From CAZKMQ01 sp964554065 (lineage in GTDB: Bacteria > Patescibacteriota > Patescibacteriia > Magasanikbacterales > JBBTQS01): a DNA stretch of 8,672 bases. Numbering within the stretch: position 1 is the stretch's first letter; every line of letters starts with the position of its first letter. This document shows positions 1-5,999 of this stretch, piece by piece. The stretch spans positions 1 through 8,672 of the forward strand of contig CAZKMQ010000036.1 of NCBI GenBank assembly GCA_964554065.1, written 5' to 3'. The translations under genes were made by a program, and so were the position numbers. Below the pieces are notes generated by a model. It did no database searches, was not told the DNA's origin, and was given only the letters and a program-made list of their open reading frames with translations.

Positions 1-595
1 ACTTCCCGTGCAACGCGTACTGATCTTTAAACGACTCAACTGCTGCCTTGCGTGCCGAAGTCGACTTACTCACGCGAGGATACCAAACAATAACCTTTTT
101 GTTTACTGGCGATGCAGTGCGTACTTGTTTTTGAGTAAATTTGCTATTAGCAACTAGTGAATCTGCATTACGAAGAACATGCTCAAGCATTATACGCTTG
201 AATCGCTTGTTGTTCGCTATTAGAATATCTTGGCCATGAAAATAAATTCGGTATGGAATATGCAACATTCTAAACAGCAGCATGCATATAGTACCCAGTG
301 GTAATACATGACTCACATGCACCTCTTCAATATGTTCTTTTTTAACTAACTTATATACACGAATAAAAAGTGGAATCCATCGTGGATACAGCCACGGAAC
401 AAAAAAGTTCGTGTAATGCACACTCACCTTTTTCTTGTGATACCATAATTGTTTTGCTTCCTTAGTATCCAACTTCTTATCCAGGAGCAAAACCAGTTTG
501 CTTGCGTCATACCTCTTATATAGTCCATCAAGGTAACGCGCAACACCGCCGCGAAGCGGCGAGAAATCATGAGTTATAAGTAGAATTTTTTTCAT
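1..595 (-). CDS. Family-4 type (GT-B) glycosyltransferase, N-terminal part, cut by window edge
   Basis: An open frame of 198 codons starts at the ATG at 593-595 and runs off the left edge without a stop. It begins MKKILLITHDFSP, then has a glycine pair (RGGVARYLDGL, residues 15-25). This is the usual opening of GT-B glycosyltransferases, whose N-terminal Rossmann domain binds the acceptor. Further on come YFHGQDI (about 118-124) and ADSLVANSKFTQ (about 144-155), typical of the acceptor-domain end in family 4. The C-terminal nucleotide-sugar domain lies outside the window. The start codon overlaps the flippase stop as ATGA and there is no Shine-Dalgarno, so translation is probably coupled. Its likely role is cytoplasmic-face sugar transfer to a lipid-linked surface glycan. 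The sugar specificity cannot be read from this part. Confidence 0.85.
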   Translation of the reverse strand, partial: MKKILLITHDFSPLRGGVARYLDGLYKRYDASKLVLLLDKKLDTKEAKQLWYHKKKVSVHYTNFFVPWLYPRWIPLFIRVYKLVKKEHIEEVHVSHVLPLGTICMLLFRMLHIPYRIYFHGQDILIANNKRFKRIMLEHVLRNADSLVANSKFTQKQVRTASPVNKKVIVWYPRVSKSTSARKAAVESFKDQYALHGK

Positions 596-2022
596 GTAAT
601 TTTTCTATGAAGAATTGCCGTCACATCATCGCGGGTCACTACACGCAAAAGAAGTATTGCTGCAATGTAACTTACTGCACCAATGAAAATTTGAATTCCA
701 AGCGGAACATACAGCGCTGATGTATACACTAACACTGCCATAATAGCACATGCAAGGCCTATACGGATAGCGTAAAGATATAGCGCCTTAAATGAAACAT
801 TAATTACAGCACGAGTCATAATTAAACCTGCTATAAATAGCACAGCATAACTTATAGTTGCTGAACTAGCTGCTGCAACTGCACCATACTTTGGAATAAA
901 TAACAAGTTAAGCACTGCATTAATAACCATAACTATTCCCATGATTGCTGTTTGTATGTGTTGACGATTACACGCATTCAAAACTGATCCTACAGGGAAA
1001 CTTACAAATGAGAAAACCACACTCACAATAAGCAATTGCAAAGGAACAACTGAAGCTTCATATTCCTCACCATACAATAATTGAATAACATCGCCACTAA
1101 CAAGAGCAACACCCACAGCAATAGGCAAAGCTATTACCAAAAGATATCGCATTGACTGTGCAAACAGATCAGAGAGCTTTTGTTTGTTACATGCATAATA
1201 TTCACTCATCTTAGGATACACTGATGCAATGAGCGCCATAGGAATGAACTGAAACGCAAAAACAATTTTATACGGCACGCTATAAATTCCAGCCTCATGA
1301 TCACTTACCAATCTTTCAAGAAGCACAGTATCAAGAGACGAGTACACGCGTGCGAATACGCCAGCCAAAGCAAATGGGAATGCCATCACTAAGGCCTTTT
1401 TGATCAGAACTTTGTCATAGCGTGGACGATAACCGATCTGATATTTTTGTGCGGTAACAATAGCAATGTAAATCACATTAACACTACTAGAGAATACAAA
1501 TGCCCAAATCAAATATACAATTGGCAAACCAAAATTAACTGCGTACAATCCAAGAATCATGGTCAAAATCTGCGAGCCAAACATACCGATTGCTTCCCAA
1601 CGTACATCCTGCAAGGACCGAAGCACAGCGTAATACGTCAGATGTATTGAGTCCAAAATCATTACCAAACCAGCCACTAAAATCAAAATACGAATGTCAC
1701 CAGGATATCCTAATAAATAAATAGCTCCAACCATTAGAAGATATGCCAATGAGCTCGTGACTAGCTTAGTTGTTAGCACGCTCTGCAAATACGCTTGTGC
1801 TTTGTCTTTGGACTTTGCCACCTCACGAGTCAGCACAGGAGATAAGCCCACATCAATGAATATAGAAAAAATAGTTGTAAATGACAGTGCCACAAAATAC
1901 CTTCCTATATCCCCTACATCCAACATGTTAGCAAGCAACGTAAAATACAAAAAAGAAACCACTTTCTGCCCAATGGACGCTGTGGTCATAAATGCTGTAT
2001 TTTTTGCAACAGATGTACTCAT
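592..2022 (-). CDS. Polysaccharide/oligosaccharide flippase (Wzx-like, MOP superfamily)
   Basis: This 476-residue, very hydrophobic protein has about 12-14 predicted membrane segments throughout, the usual size for Wzx/PST-type flippases. These move undecaprenyl-linked glycans across the cytoplasmic membrane. The N-terminus (ASIGQKVVSFLYFTLLANML, about 16-35) and the following DVGLSPVLTREVAKSK (about 57-72) match the conserved first helices and cytoplasmic loop of the family. A charged stretch near residues 200-210 separates the two helix bundles. The gene is followed by a glycosyltransferase with a 4-nt ATGA overlap, so the two form a surface-glycan operon. No Shine-Dalgarno precedes the ATG at 2022, and a promoter -10 lies only 6 nt upstream, implying a leaderless mRNA. 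Exact substrate unknown. Confidence 0.9.
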   Translation of the reverse strand: MSTSVAKNTAFMTTASIGQKVVSFLYFTLLANMLDVGDIGRYFVALSFTTIFSIFIDVGLSPVLTREVAKSKDKAQAYLQSVLTTKLVTSSLAYLLMVGAIYLLGYPGDIRILILVAGLVMILDSIHLTYYAVLRSLQDVRWEAIGMFGSQILTMILGLYAVNFGLPIVYLIWAFVFSSSVNVIYIAIVTAQKYQIGYRPRYDKVLIKKALVMAFPFALAGVFARVYSSLDTVLLERLVSDHEAGIYSVPYKIVFAFQFIPMALIASVYPKMSEYYACNKQKLSDLFAQSMRYLLVIALPIAVGVALVSGDVIQLLYGEEYEASVVPLQLLIVSVVFSFVSFPVGSVLNACNRQHIQTAIMGIVMVINAVLNLLFIPKYGAVAAASSATISYAVLFIAGLIMTRAVINVSFKALYLYAIRIGLACAIMAVLVYTSALYVPLGIQIFIGAVSYIAAILLLRVVTRDDVTAILHRKIT

Positions 2023-2028
2023 ACATAC

Positions 2029-2057
2029 ATTGTATGGTCAAACGCTTATTTTGGCAA
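2029..2057 (-). promoter_or_regulatory. Promoter of the flippase-glycosyltransferase operon
   Basis: On the minus strand, -35 TTGCCA (2052-2057), a 17-nt spacer and -10 TACAAT (2029-2034). Only 6 nt separate the -10 from the ATG at 2022, so the expected transcription start coincides with the start codon. This predicts a leaderless transcript, consistent with the lack of a ribosome binding site. Confidence 0.7.
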
Positions 2058-2059
2058 TT

Positions 2060-2098
2060 AAAAAAGCCACGCTCAGTTATGAGGTGGCCTGTTTTTTT
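2060..2098 (-). terminator. Rho-independent terminator after the hypothetical gene (potentially bidirectional)
   Basis: The stem is GCCAC/GTGGC (2084-2088 with 2066-2070 on the minus strand), extended by CTC/GAG with one bulged base. It is followed on the minus strand by six T (2065-2060). On the plus strand seven T (2092-2098) follow the same stem, so it could stop transcription both ways. It separates the 2111-2506 gene from the flippase promoter. Confidence 0.8.
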
Positions 2099-2110
2099 GA
2101 CTGACCACTG

Positions 2111-2506
2111 CTACCGCAGTTGGTCGATCTCATCCACGGTGTACTGGATGACATAGAGATTTTTGCAACGCACTGCAATTGAGAAAGCCCCTTTCAAACC
2201 ACGCGCTTGTGCAGATACAGGATCGAGCACAGGAATTGGCTCAAAACCTTGAAGCACACCGCTACGCGCACGACCATGAAGGAACCATTCGCTCACGGCA
2301 CTAAGTGACATGAAGCACATGCTCATAGGTGTAGAAACGTGGAAGATATCAACATTATCAATATCCACACCAAAAACACTGATTGCAAAGTCGTACACAC
2401 AATCACGTGCGCTCTCTGAGCACATGATGACCCAGTTGCTTCCGCTGACCTGGGGGTCGTTAGTCTGCTGCAAATCACGTACTGGAACACTGTATCCGTG
2501 TATCAT
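2111..2506 (-). CDS. Hypothetical protein, 131 residues
   Basis: I do not recognise this family. The 131-residue product has no clear signal peptide, no obvious membrane helix and no repeats. It has four scattered cysteines (29, 36, 64, 114), not arranged as a zinc motif, and looks like a small alpha/beta cytoplasmic protein. The case for a real gene is strong: a GAGGAGG Shine-Dalgarno lies 5 nt before the ATG, a good promoter is found at 2604-2632, and a terminator follows the stop. It is thus a monocistronic unit between a structured RNA and the flippase operon. The strong ribosome binding site contrasts with every other gene in the window. A small hairpin (GACCA, CTGC / GCAG, TGGTC) spans the stop codon at about 2103-2126. 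Confidence 0.8.
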   Translation of the reverse strand: MIHGYSVPVRDLQQTNDPQVSGSNWVIMCSESARDCVYDFAISVFGVDIDNVDIFHVSTPMSMCFMSLSAVSEWFLHGRARSGVLQGFEPIPVLDPVSAQARGLKGAFSIAVRCKNLYVIQYTVDEIDQLR

Positions 2507-2511
2507 GATTT

Positions 2512-2518
2512 CCTCCTC
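2512..2518 (-). promoter_or_regulatory. Strong Shine-Dalgarno of the hypothetical gene
   Basis: GAGGAGG on the minus strand, 5 nt before the ATG at 2506. It fixes the start codon. It is the only full Shine-Dalgarno in the window. Confidence 0.85.
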
Positions 2519-2603
2519 TTTTGTTGAATTGCGAATGTGACCCGCATGGGTCGTTGTCCATGACGCTGAGCGTATTAAAATTCTCGACTAGTATGGACTA
2601 TCA

Positions 2604-2632
2604 AATCTATCATACCACACCAAATACGTCAA
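2604..2632 (-). promoter_or_regulatory. Promoter of the hypothetical gene
   Basis: On the minus strand, -35 TTGACG (2627-2632), 17-nt spacer, -10 TAGATT (2604-2609). It begins just after the terminator of ncRNA copy A, so the gene is transcribed separately from that RNA. The predicted 5' untranslated region is about 90 nt. Confidence 0.6.
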
Positions 2633-2637
2633 GTATT

Positions 2638-2668
2638 AAAAATACCGAGAACTCGAATGAGTCCTCGG
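2638..2668 (-). terminator. Intrinsic terminator of ncRNA copy A
   Basis: Ten-pair hairpin on the minus strand: CCGAGGACTC (2668-2659), loop ATTC, GAGTTCTCGG (2654-2645), one G-T wobble. A TATTTTT tract follows. The hairpin, loop and T tract are identical to those of copy B. Confidence 0.85.
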
Positions 2669-2814
2669 CTACTTGCATCCGCATCTTAAGTAAATGTAGT
2701 TCTATGCAAGCAAATGTGTTAGGTGGACTAAAGCTACAGCCCTAAAAAAGCTCCCAGTTATTTAGTCCAGGCCAGCAAAGCACCGCGTTATGGAAAGTTA
2801 GTGGTATCACTGAC
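2638..2814 (-). ncRNA. Predicted structured non-coding RNA, copy A (~176 nt)
   Basis: An independent transcription unit on the minus strand, homologous in order, length and structure to copy B at 6938-7113. It has its own promoter and an intrinsic terminator. Helix 1 pairs 2814-2808 (GTCAGTG) with 2777-2771 (TGCTGGC), with wobble pairs. After a 2-nt linker, helix 2 pairs 2768-2761 (GGACTAAA) with 2732-2725 (TTTAGTCC). A conserved linker ACCTAACA follows (2724-2717). Helix 3 pairs 2710-2704 (CTTGCAT) with 2678-2672 (ATGCAAG), and a terminator hairpin ends the RNA. Against copy B, helix 2 shows two full compensatory changes and helix 1 shows consistent wobble changes, good evidence that the RNA structure is selected. 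No reading frame is conserved between the copies. I recognise no known family: it is not an obvious tmRNA, RNase P or SRP RNA, and the consecutive helices do not look like the single rod of 6S RNA. Confidence 0.7.
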
Positions 2815-2819
2815 TCCTC

Positions 2820-2848
2820 TTCTTACCACACCCTCGTGATTATGTCAA
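2820..2848 (-). promoter_or_regulatory. Promoter of ncRNA copy A
   Basis: On the minus strand, -35 TTGACA (2843-2848), 17-nt spacer ending GTGTGG, and a weak -10 TAAGAA (2820-2825) rescued by an extended TG motif. A G-rich discriminator GAGGAG follows. The same architecture (TTGAC, 17 nt, TGTGGTA, GAGGRG) is found before copy B. An AT-rich stretch lies upstream (2849-2873). Confidence 0.6.
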
Positions 2849-2873
2849 TAAAAAGATAAATTAAAAAATACAT

Positions 2874-3018
2874 GATGATTGTAAAATAATGGAATTTAGA
2901 CCTTTGCGAGGTGCACAAGCTTGGTTCTGACGAAGTCAGATTGTGTGCCGAGCACAGAACAACACAGGCCGCTGGAGCCTGTGTTGTGTGTCTAAAATTC
3001 TATTATTTTACAATTATC
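2874..3018. repeat. Long inverted repeat enclosing four hairpins, overlapping the rpsI stop codon
   Basis: Arms 2874-2901 and 2990-3018 pair over about 27-28 positions: GAT, 13 perfect pairs (2878-2890 with 3002-3014), GAATTT/AAATTC with one bulged base, and AGAC/GTCT. Two interruptions (2877/3015 and 2891/3001) are G-U wobbles if transcribed from the plus strand and A-C mismatches from the minus strand. Inside are four more hairpins: 2904-2908 with 2914-2918, 2926-2931 with 2935-2940, 2944-2948 with 2952-2956, and an 11-pair stem 2959-2969 with 2977-2987. The whole can form a five-way junction. On the minus strand a T-rich tract follows within a few bases, so it may serve as the rpsI 3' end, an RNase III site, or a separate RNA. 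A miniature mobile element is an alternative, but I see no target-site duplication. Confidence 0.65.
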
Positions 3019-3436
3019 GCTTACTCCACTGCGGAGCACGACGCGCCTTCTTCTTTCCAAATTTCTTTCGCTCTTTCACGCGCGCATCACGAGACAGCAT
3101 TCCAATACTTTTTAAAGATTTACGAAGTTCATCATTGCTTGCAACAAGACTACGGGCAATACCGAGCTGAACTGCTTCTGCCTGACCATGCTTCCCACCA
3201 CCAACAACCTTCACTGTCACATCCATTGTTTTGTCCTGCCCAACTGCAACAAGCGGCTTCTTTACAATGTCCTGCAAAGCTTGTGTTGGAAAATACTCAG
3301 ACAAAGGTTTTTCATTGATTATAATGCTCCCTTTTCCACCTACGATTAATCGAATACGCGCTGATGCGCTCTTTCGACGACCGACAGCTGGAATATAGTT
3401 TGCTTTTGTTGTAGTTGTAGAGTTTGTATCTTCCAT
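3014..3436 (-). CDS. rpsI: Small ribosomal subunit protein S9
   Basis: Ribosomal protein S9 (uS9) of the 30S head, whose C-terminal tail reaches the P-site tRNA. The sequence shows YIPAVGRRKSASARIRL near the start, the GGGKHGQAEAVQLGIAR motif in the middle, and the diagnostic basic end KKARRAPQWSKR. The preferred start is the ATG at 3434-3436, one base after the rplM stop, giving 140 residues. An ATG at 3443-3445 and a TTG at 3446-3448 in the same frame overlap rplM and would add 3 or 4 residues. The Thr/Ser-rich first 11 residues look like a lineage-specific extension. It is the last gene of the operon, and its stop codon lies inside the long inverted repeat. Confidence 0.95.
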   Translation of the reverse strand: MEDTNSTTTTKANYIPAVGRRKSASARIRLIVGGKGSIIINEKPLSEYFPTQALQDIVKKPLVAVGQDKTMDVTVKVVGGGKHGQAEAVQLGIARSLVASNDELRKSLKSIGMLSRDARVKERKKFGKKKARRAPQWSKR

Positions 3437-3437
3437 A

Positions 3438-3803
3438 TTATGCATCAATCTTCAAATTCTTAAGCATCAGTGGTCGAAGTTTGTTCTTGGGCAACATTTT
3501 CTCAACGGCCATACGAATAACTTTAGTTGGATCATCAGCCATTACTTCTTTCAAGGTCTTTGTGCGCAATCCACCGGGATAGTTAGTGTGACGGTAGTAA
3601 ATCTTGCCGTCAAGCTTGGCTGGATAAACCTTAATCTGCCCAGCATTAACTACATGTACCCTTTCACTTGAACCAATAGTGTGTGGCTCATATGTAGCCT
3701 TGTGCTTACCCATAAGAATGGTTGCAACTTCAGATGCAACACGTCCTGCAGCACGTCCAGTAGCGTCAATAGTGTGTGTTTTTGTTTCTGTATTTGCGGT
3801 CAT
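3438..3803 (-). CDS. rplM: Large ribosomal subunit protein L13
   Basis: Ribosomal protein L13 (uL13), an early assembly protein of the 50S subunit. Recognised by TIDATGRAAGRVASEVATIL followed by MGKHKATYEPH, by YYRHTNYPGGLR, and by AVEKMLPKNKLRPLMLKNLKI near the end. I chose the ATG at 3801-3803, 4 nt after the rplQ stop, giving 121 residues. The frame stays open to a TTG at 3821, but that would overlap rplQ by 14 nt. The protein is about 20 residues shorter than the common ~142-residue form, mostly at the two termini. No Shine-Dalgarno is visible, so translation probably reinitiates after rplQ. The rplM-rpsI pair is a standard bacterial arrangement, here fused to the alpha operon. Confidence 0.95.
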   Translation of the reverse strand: MTANTETKTHTIDATGRAAGRVASEVATILMGKHKATYEPHTIGSSERVHVVNAGQIKVYPAKLDGKIYYRHTNYPGGLRTKTLKEVMADDPTKVIRMAVEKMLPKNKLRPLMLKNLKIDA

Positions 3804-3807
3804 AGGA

Positions 3808-4158
3808 TTATACAAGTTCAATTACAGACATTGCAGCACCATCACCTTTGCGTGGTGGCAATGCAACAATACGCGTATAACCACCAGCACGATCAGCATA
3901 ACGCGGCGCAATAACATCAATTACCTTCTTACATGCCAATTGCGTGTATACTACTTTCAAAATCTCTCTACGACTGTGCAGGCTATTCTTTTTTCCAAGA
4001 GTGATCAATTTCTCAACCCATGGACGTACAGCCTTAGCCTTTGCAGTAGTAGTGATAACACGCTCACGCACAAGTACAGACTCAGCCAAAGAACGCAACA
4101 ACGCATCACGTTGTGATTTCTTTCGATCAAGAGTTACTTTTGCGCTTTTGTGTCTCAT
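3808..4158 (-). CDS. rplQ: Large ribosomal subunit protein L17
   Basis: Ribosomal protein L17 (bL17), located near the peptide exit tunnel. The 116-residue product has the classic start MRHKSAKVTLDRKKSQRDAL, the TTTAKAKAVRPWVEKLITL segment (about 36-54) and the GGYTRIVALPPRKGD motif (about 92-106). It ends soon after, as in the short core form of the family. It begins 4 nt after the rpoA stop (TAG), the usual rpoA-rplQ order. No Shine-Dalgarno is present. Confidence 0.96.
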   Translation of the reverse strand: MRHKSAKVTLDRKKSQRDALLRSLAESVLVRERVITTTAKAKAVRPWVEKLITLGKKNSLHSRREILKVVYTQLACKKVIDVIAPRYADRAGGYTRIVALPPRKGDGAAMSVIELV

Positions 4159-4162
4159 ATAA

Positions 4163-4966
4163 CTATTCAGCAGTTTCTTCAGCAGAAACTTCTTCTGCAG
4201 GCACCTCTTCCCCTTCTTCTACCTCTTCCTCAACAGGAGGTACCTCACCAGCAACTTCAGCTTCAAGTTCAGCTGCAGACGCTCCTGCCAAAATAATATT
4301 CAAGTGATCAAGCATAATCTTAGTTGCTTGATCCACAGCTTCCTTAGGAGTAATTGATCCATCAGTTTGTACACGCATGGTTAACTTCTCATAGTTGGTA
4401 ATATCACCAACACGAGTCATTTCAACAGCATAACCAACGTCTTCAACTGGTGCATATACTGCATCAACACCAATCATGCCAAGCTCTAGATTCTCTTCTT
4501 CGCGCTCATGCACAGGAACATATCCACGACCCTGCTGAACAATAATTTCCATCTCATGCTCTTTTGAGCCATCAGTTGAGTGGGCTATAACCAAATCCTT
4601 ATTAATCACATCAACATCAGCATTATCTTCAATTGATGCACCAGTAACATCGCCTTCACCCTTATGCTTCAGAGTGATCTTAACTGGCTGATCTGAATGT
4701 ACGCGCACACGTAGCTTTTTCAAATTTAACAAAATTTGTACCACATCTTCTTGCAAGCCTTCGCTTGCAGAAAACTCATGTGACACACCCTTAATTTTCA
4801 CTGCAGTGACTGCTGCCCCTGGCAATGATGAAAGCAAAACACGGCGAAGCATGTTCCCCAATGTTGTGCCATACCCGTGATAACATGGCGTAATCACAAC
4901 CTCAGCCGTGTGCGGTTGGTCAAGGTCGGTATAACTAATTGAACGTGGTAAAAGTAATTCCTCCAT
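4163..4966 (-). CDS. rpoA: RNA polymerase alpha subunit lacking the C-terminal domain
   Basis: RNA polymerase alpha, which dimerises to nucleate beta and beta' assembly. Residues 1 to about 230 are a complete N-terminal domain, with GTTLGNMLRRVLLSSLPGAA (33-52) in the dimerisation helix region, EFSASEGLQEDVVQILLNLK (64-83), and DQATKIMLDHLNIIL near the end. The protein is only 267 residues, against about 310-330 in most bacteria. In place of the linker and the helix-hairpin-helix C-terminal domain is a 37-residue tail with 16 glutamates and no lysine or arginine. The domain is not frame-shifted away: rplQ starts 4 nt after the stop. A polymerase with this alpha should not recognise UP elements or alpha-CTD-contacting activators unless the domain is encoded elsewhere. 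Confidence 0.95.
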   Translation of the reverse strand: MEELLLPRSISYTDLDQPHTAEVVITPCYHGYGTTLGNMLRRVLLSSLPGAAVTAVKIKGVSHEFSASEGLQEDVVQILLNLKKLRVRVHSDQPVKITLKHKGEGDVTGASIEDNADVDVINKDLVIAHSTDGSKEHEMEIIVQQGRGYVPVHEREEENLELGMIGVDAVYAPVEDVGYAVEMTRVGDITNYEKLTMRVQTDGSITPKEAVDQATKIMLDHLNIILAGASAAELEAEVAGEVPPVEEEVEEGEEVPAEEVSAEETAE

Positions 4967-4972
4967 AAGAAA

Positions 4973-5596
4973 TTATCGTGAATAATACTCAATAATATGT
5001 TTTGTGTTAAAACTAGTATCAAAATCCGTTGACTGCGGATCATTGGTAACCTTACCAGTTAACGTACTTGGGTTCATAGACAACCATCCTGGTGCCTCGT
5101 GCTTCTTAATTCGCTCAGCATCTTTCACAAACTGCTTTACATCCTTAACAGTAATTTCATCACCAACACGTACGCGATATGAAGGTATGTTCACTTTATG
5201 TCCATTTACACGAAATAAAGCATGCGAAACCATCTGACGTGCCTGAAATCGACTTGGCGCAAAACCAAGACGATACACAACATTATCAAGTCGCATTTCA
5301 AGAGCCTTTTTCAATAGAACACCGGTATCACCGTCCTTGCGATTAGCCATTTCAACATAGCGCACAAACTGTGATTCAGTAATACCGTAAATACGCTTAG
5401 CTTTCTGCTTTTCGCGCAACTGCGTTCCATAAACTGACAAACGGCCACGACGACGCTTATTCCCATGCATTCCAGGGGCATATGGACGACGTGTCACAGG
5501 ACATTTTGATGTATAGCACTTCTCACCCTTTAAAAAGAGTTTCTCACCTTCACGGCGACACATTTTACATTTTGCTGTTTGAAATTGAACTGGCAT
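4973..5596 (-). CDS. rpsD: Small ribosomal subunit protein S4 (zinc-binding form)
   Basis: Ribosomal protein S4 (uS4), a primary 16S rRNA binder of the 30S body, 207 residues, normal length. The N-terminus has the cysteine set C10-x2-C13-x13-C27-x4-C32 of the zinc-binding C+ form. The S4 RNA-binding domain follows (about 101-160: RLDNVVYRLGFAPSRFQARQ, then HALFRVNGHKVNIPSYRVR). The typical ending WLSMNPSTLTGKV is present near residues 171-183. The gene lies between rpsK (5 nt gap) and rpoA (6 nt gap), the classical alpha-operon order. S4 represses this operon in E. coli; no comparable target structure was identified here. Confidence 0.97.
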   Translation of the reverse strand: MPVQFQTAKCKMCRREGEKLFLKGEKCYTSKCPVTRRPYAPGMHGNKRRRGRLSVYGTQLREKQKAKRIYGITESQFVRYVEMANRKDGDTGVLLKKALEMRLDNVVYRLGFAPSRFQARQMVSHALFRVNGHKVNIPSYRVRVGDEITVKDVKQFVKDAERIKKHEAPGWLSMNPSTLTGKVTNDPQSTDFDTSFNTKHIIEYYSR

Positions 5597-5601
5597 AGCA
5601 A

Positions 5602-5994
5602 TTAGACGCGACGACGCTTACGTGGACGACATCCGTTATGTGGAATAGGCGTCACATCTTTAATACTTAAGACATTAATGTTATTAGCATTAAATGCACG
5701 GACAGCACCCTCGCGACCCTGACCAATGCCTTTAACAAAAACATTCACTTCTTTCACACCAAACGGCTCAAGATCTTCAGCCAACTTCTTCACAATAACA
5801 CTTGCTGCATATGGCGTTGCTTTCTTAGGTCCTTTGAACCCAACAACTCCAGCACTACATGCACCAATAGCGTTCCCTTGATCATCAGTAACCGTAACAA
5901 TAGTATTGTTATATGTTGCTTGAACATACGCACGTGCCTTAGGCACAATGCGAATATTCTTTTTCTTTTTAGTTTTCAAAACTTTCTTAGCCAT
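5602..5994 (-). CDS. rpsK: Small ribosomal subunit protein S11
   Basis: Ribosomal protein S11 (uS11), which lines the platform cleft of the 30S subunit near the E site. The 130-residue product is of family length. It has a lysine-rich start, then VQATYNNTIVTVTDDQGNAI (about 24-43), GVVGFKGPKKATPYAA, and the near-invariant ending DVTPIPHNGCRPRKRRRV. It starts 5 nt after the rpsM stop with no Shine-Dalgarno. Confidence 0.97.
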   Translation of the reverse strand: MAKKVLKTKKKKNIRIVPKARAYVQATYNNTIVTVTDDQGNAIGACSAGVVGFKGPKKATPYAASVIVKKLAEDLEPFGVKEVNVFVKGIGQGREGAVRAFNANNINVLSIKDVTPIPHNGCRPRKRRRV

Positions 5995-5999
5995 ATTCG

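Noticed and set aside
2874..3018. Integron attC site or tRNA gene
   Set aside because: The inverted repeat lacks the attC core motifs at its ends, and the multi-hairpin fold has no tRNA arms, T-loop or CCA end.
2911..3318. Plus-strand 135-codon frame across the inverted-repeat element and rpsI
   Set aside because: It is antisense to rpsI, composition is unlike a protein family, and most of the frame shadows a clear ribosomal protein gene.
3804..3821. TTG start for rplM at 3821
   Set aside because: It would overlap rplQ by 14 nt, and the added residues are not typical of L13. The ATG at 3803 fits the tight spacing of the operon.
4113..4307. Plus-strand Ser/Thr-rich 64-codon frame
   Set aside because: Antisense shadow of the glutamate-rich tail of rpoA; its low complexity merely mirrors that tail.
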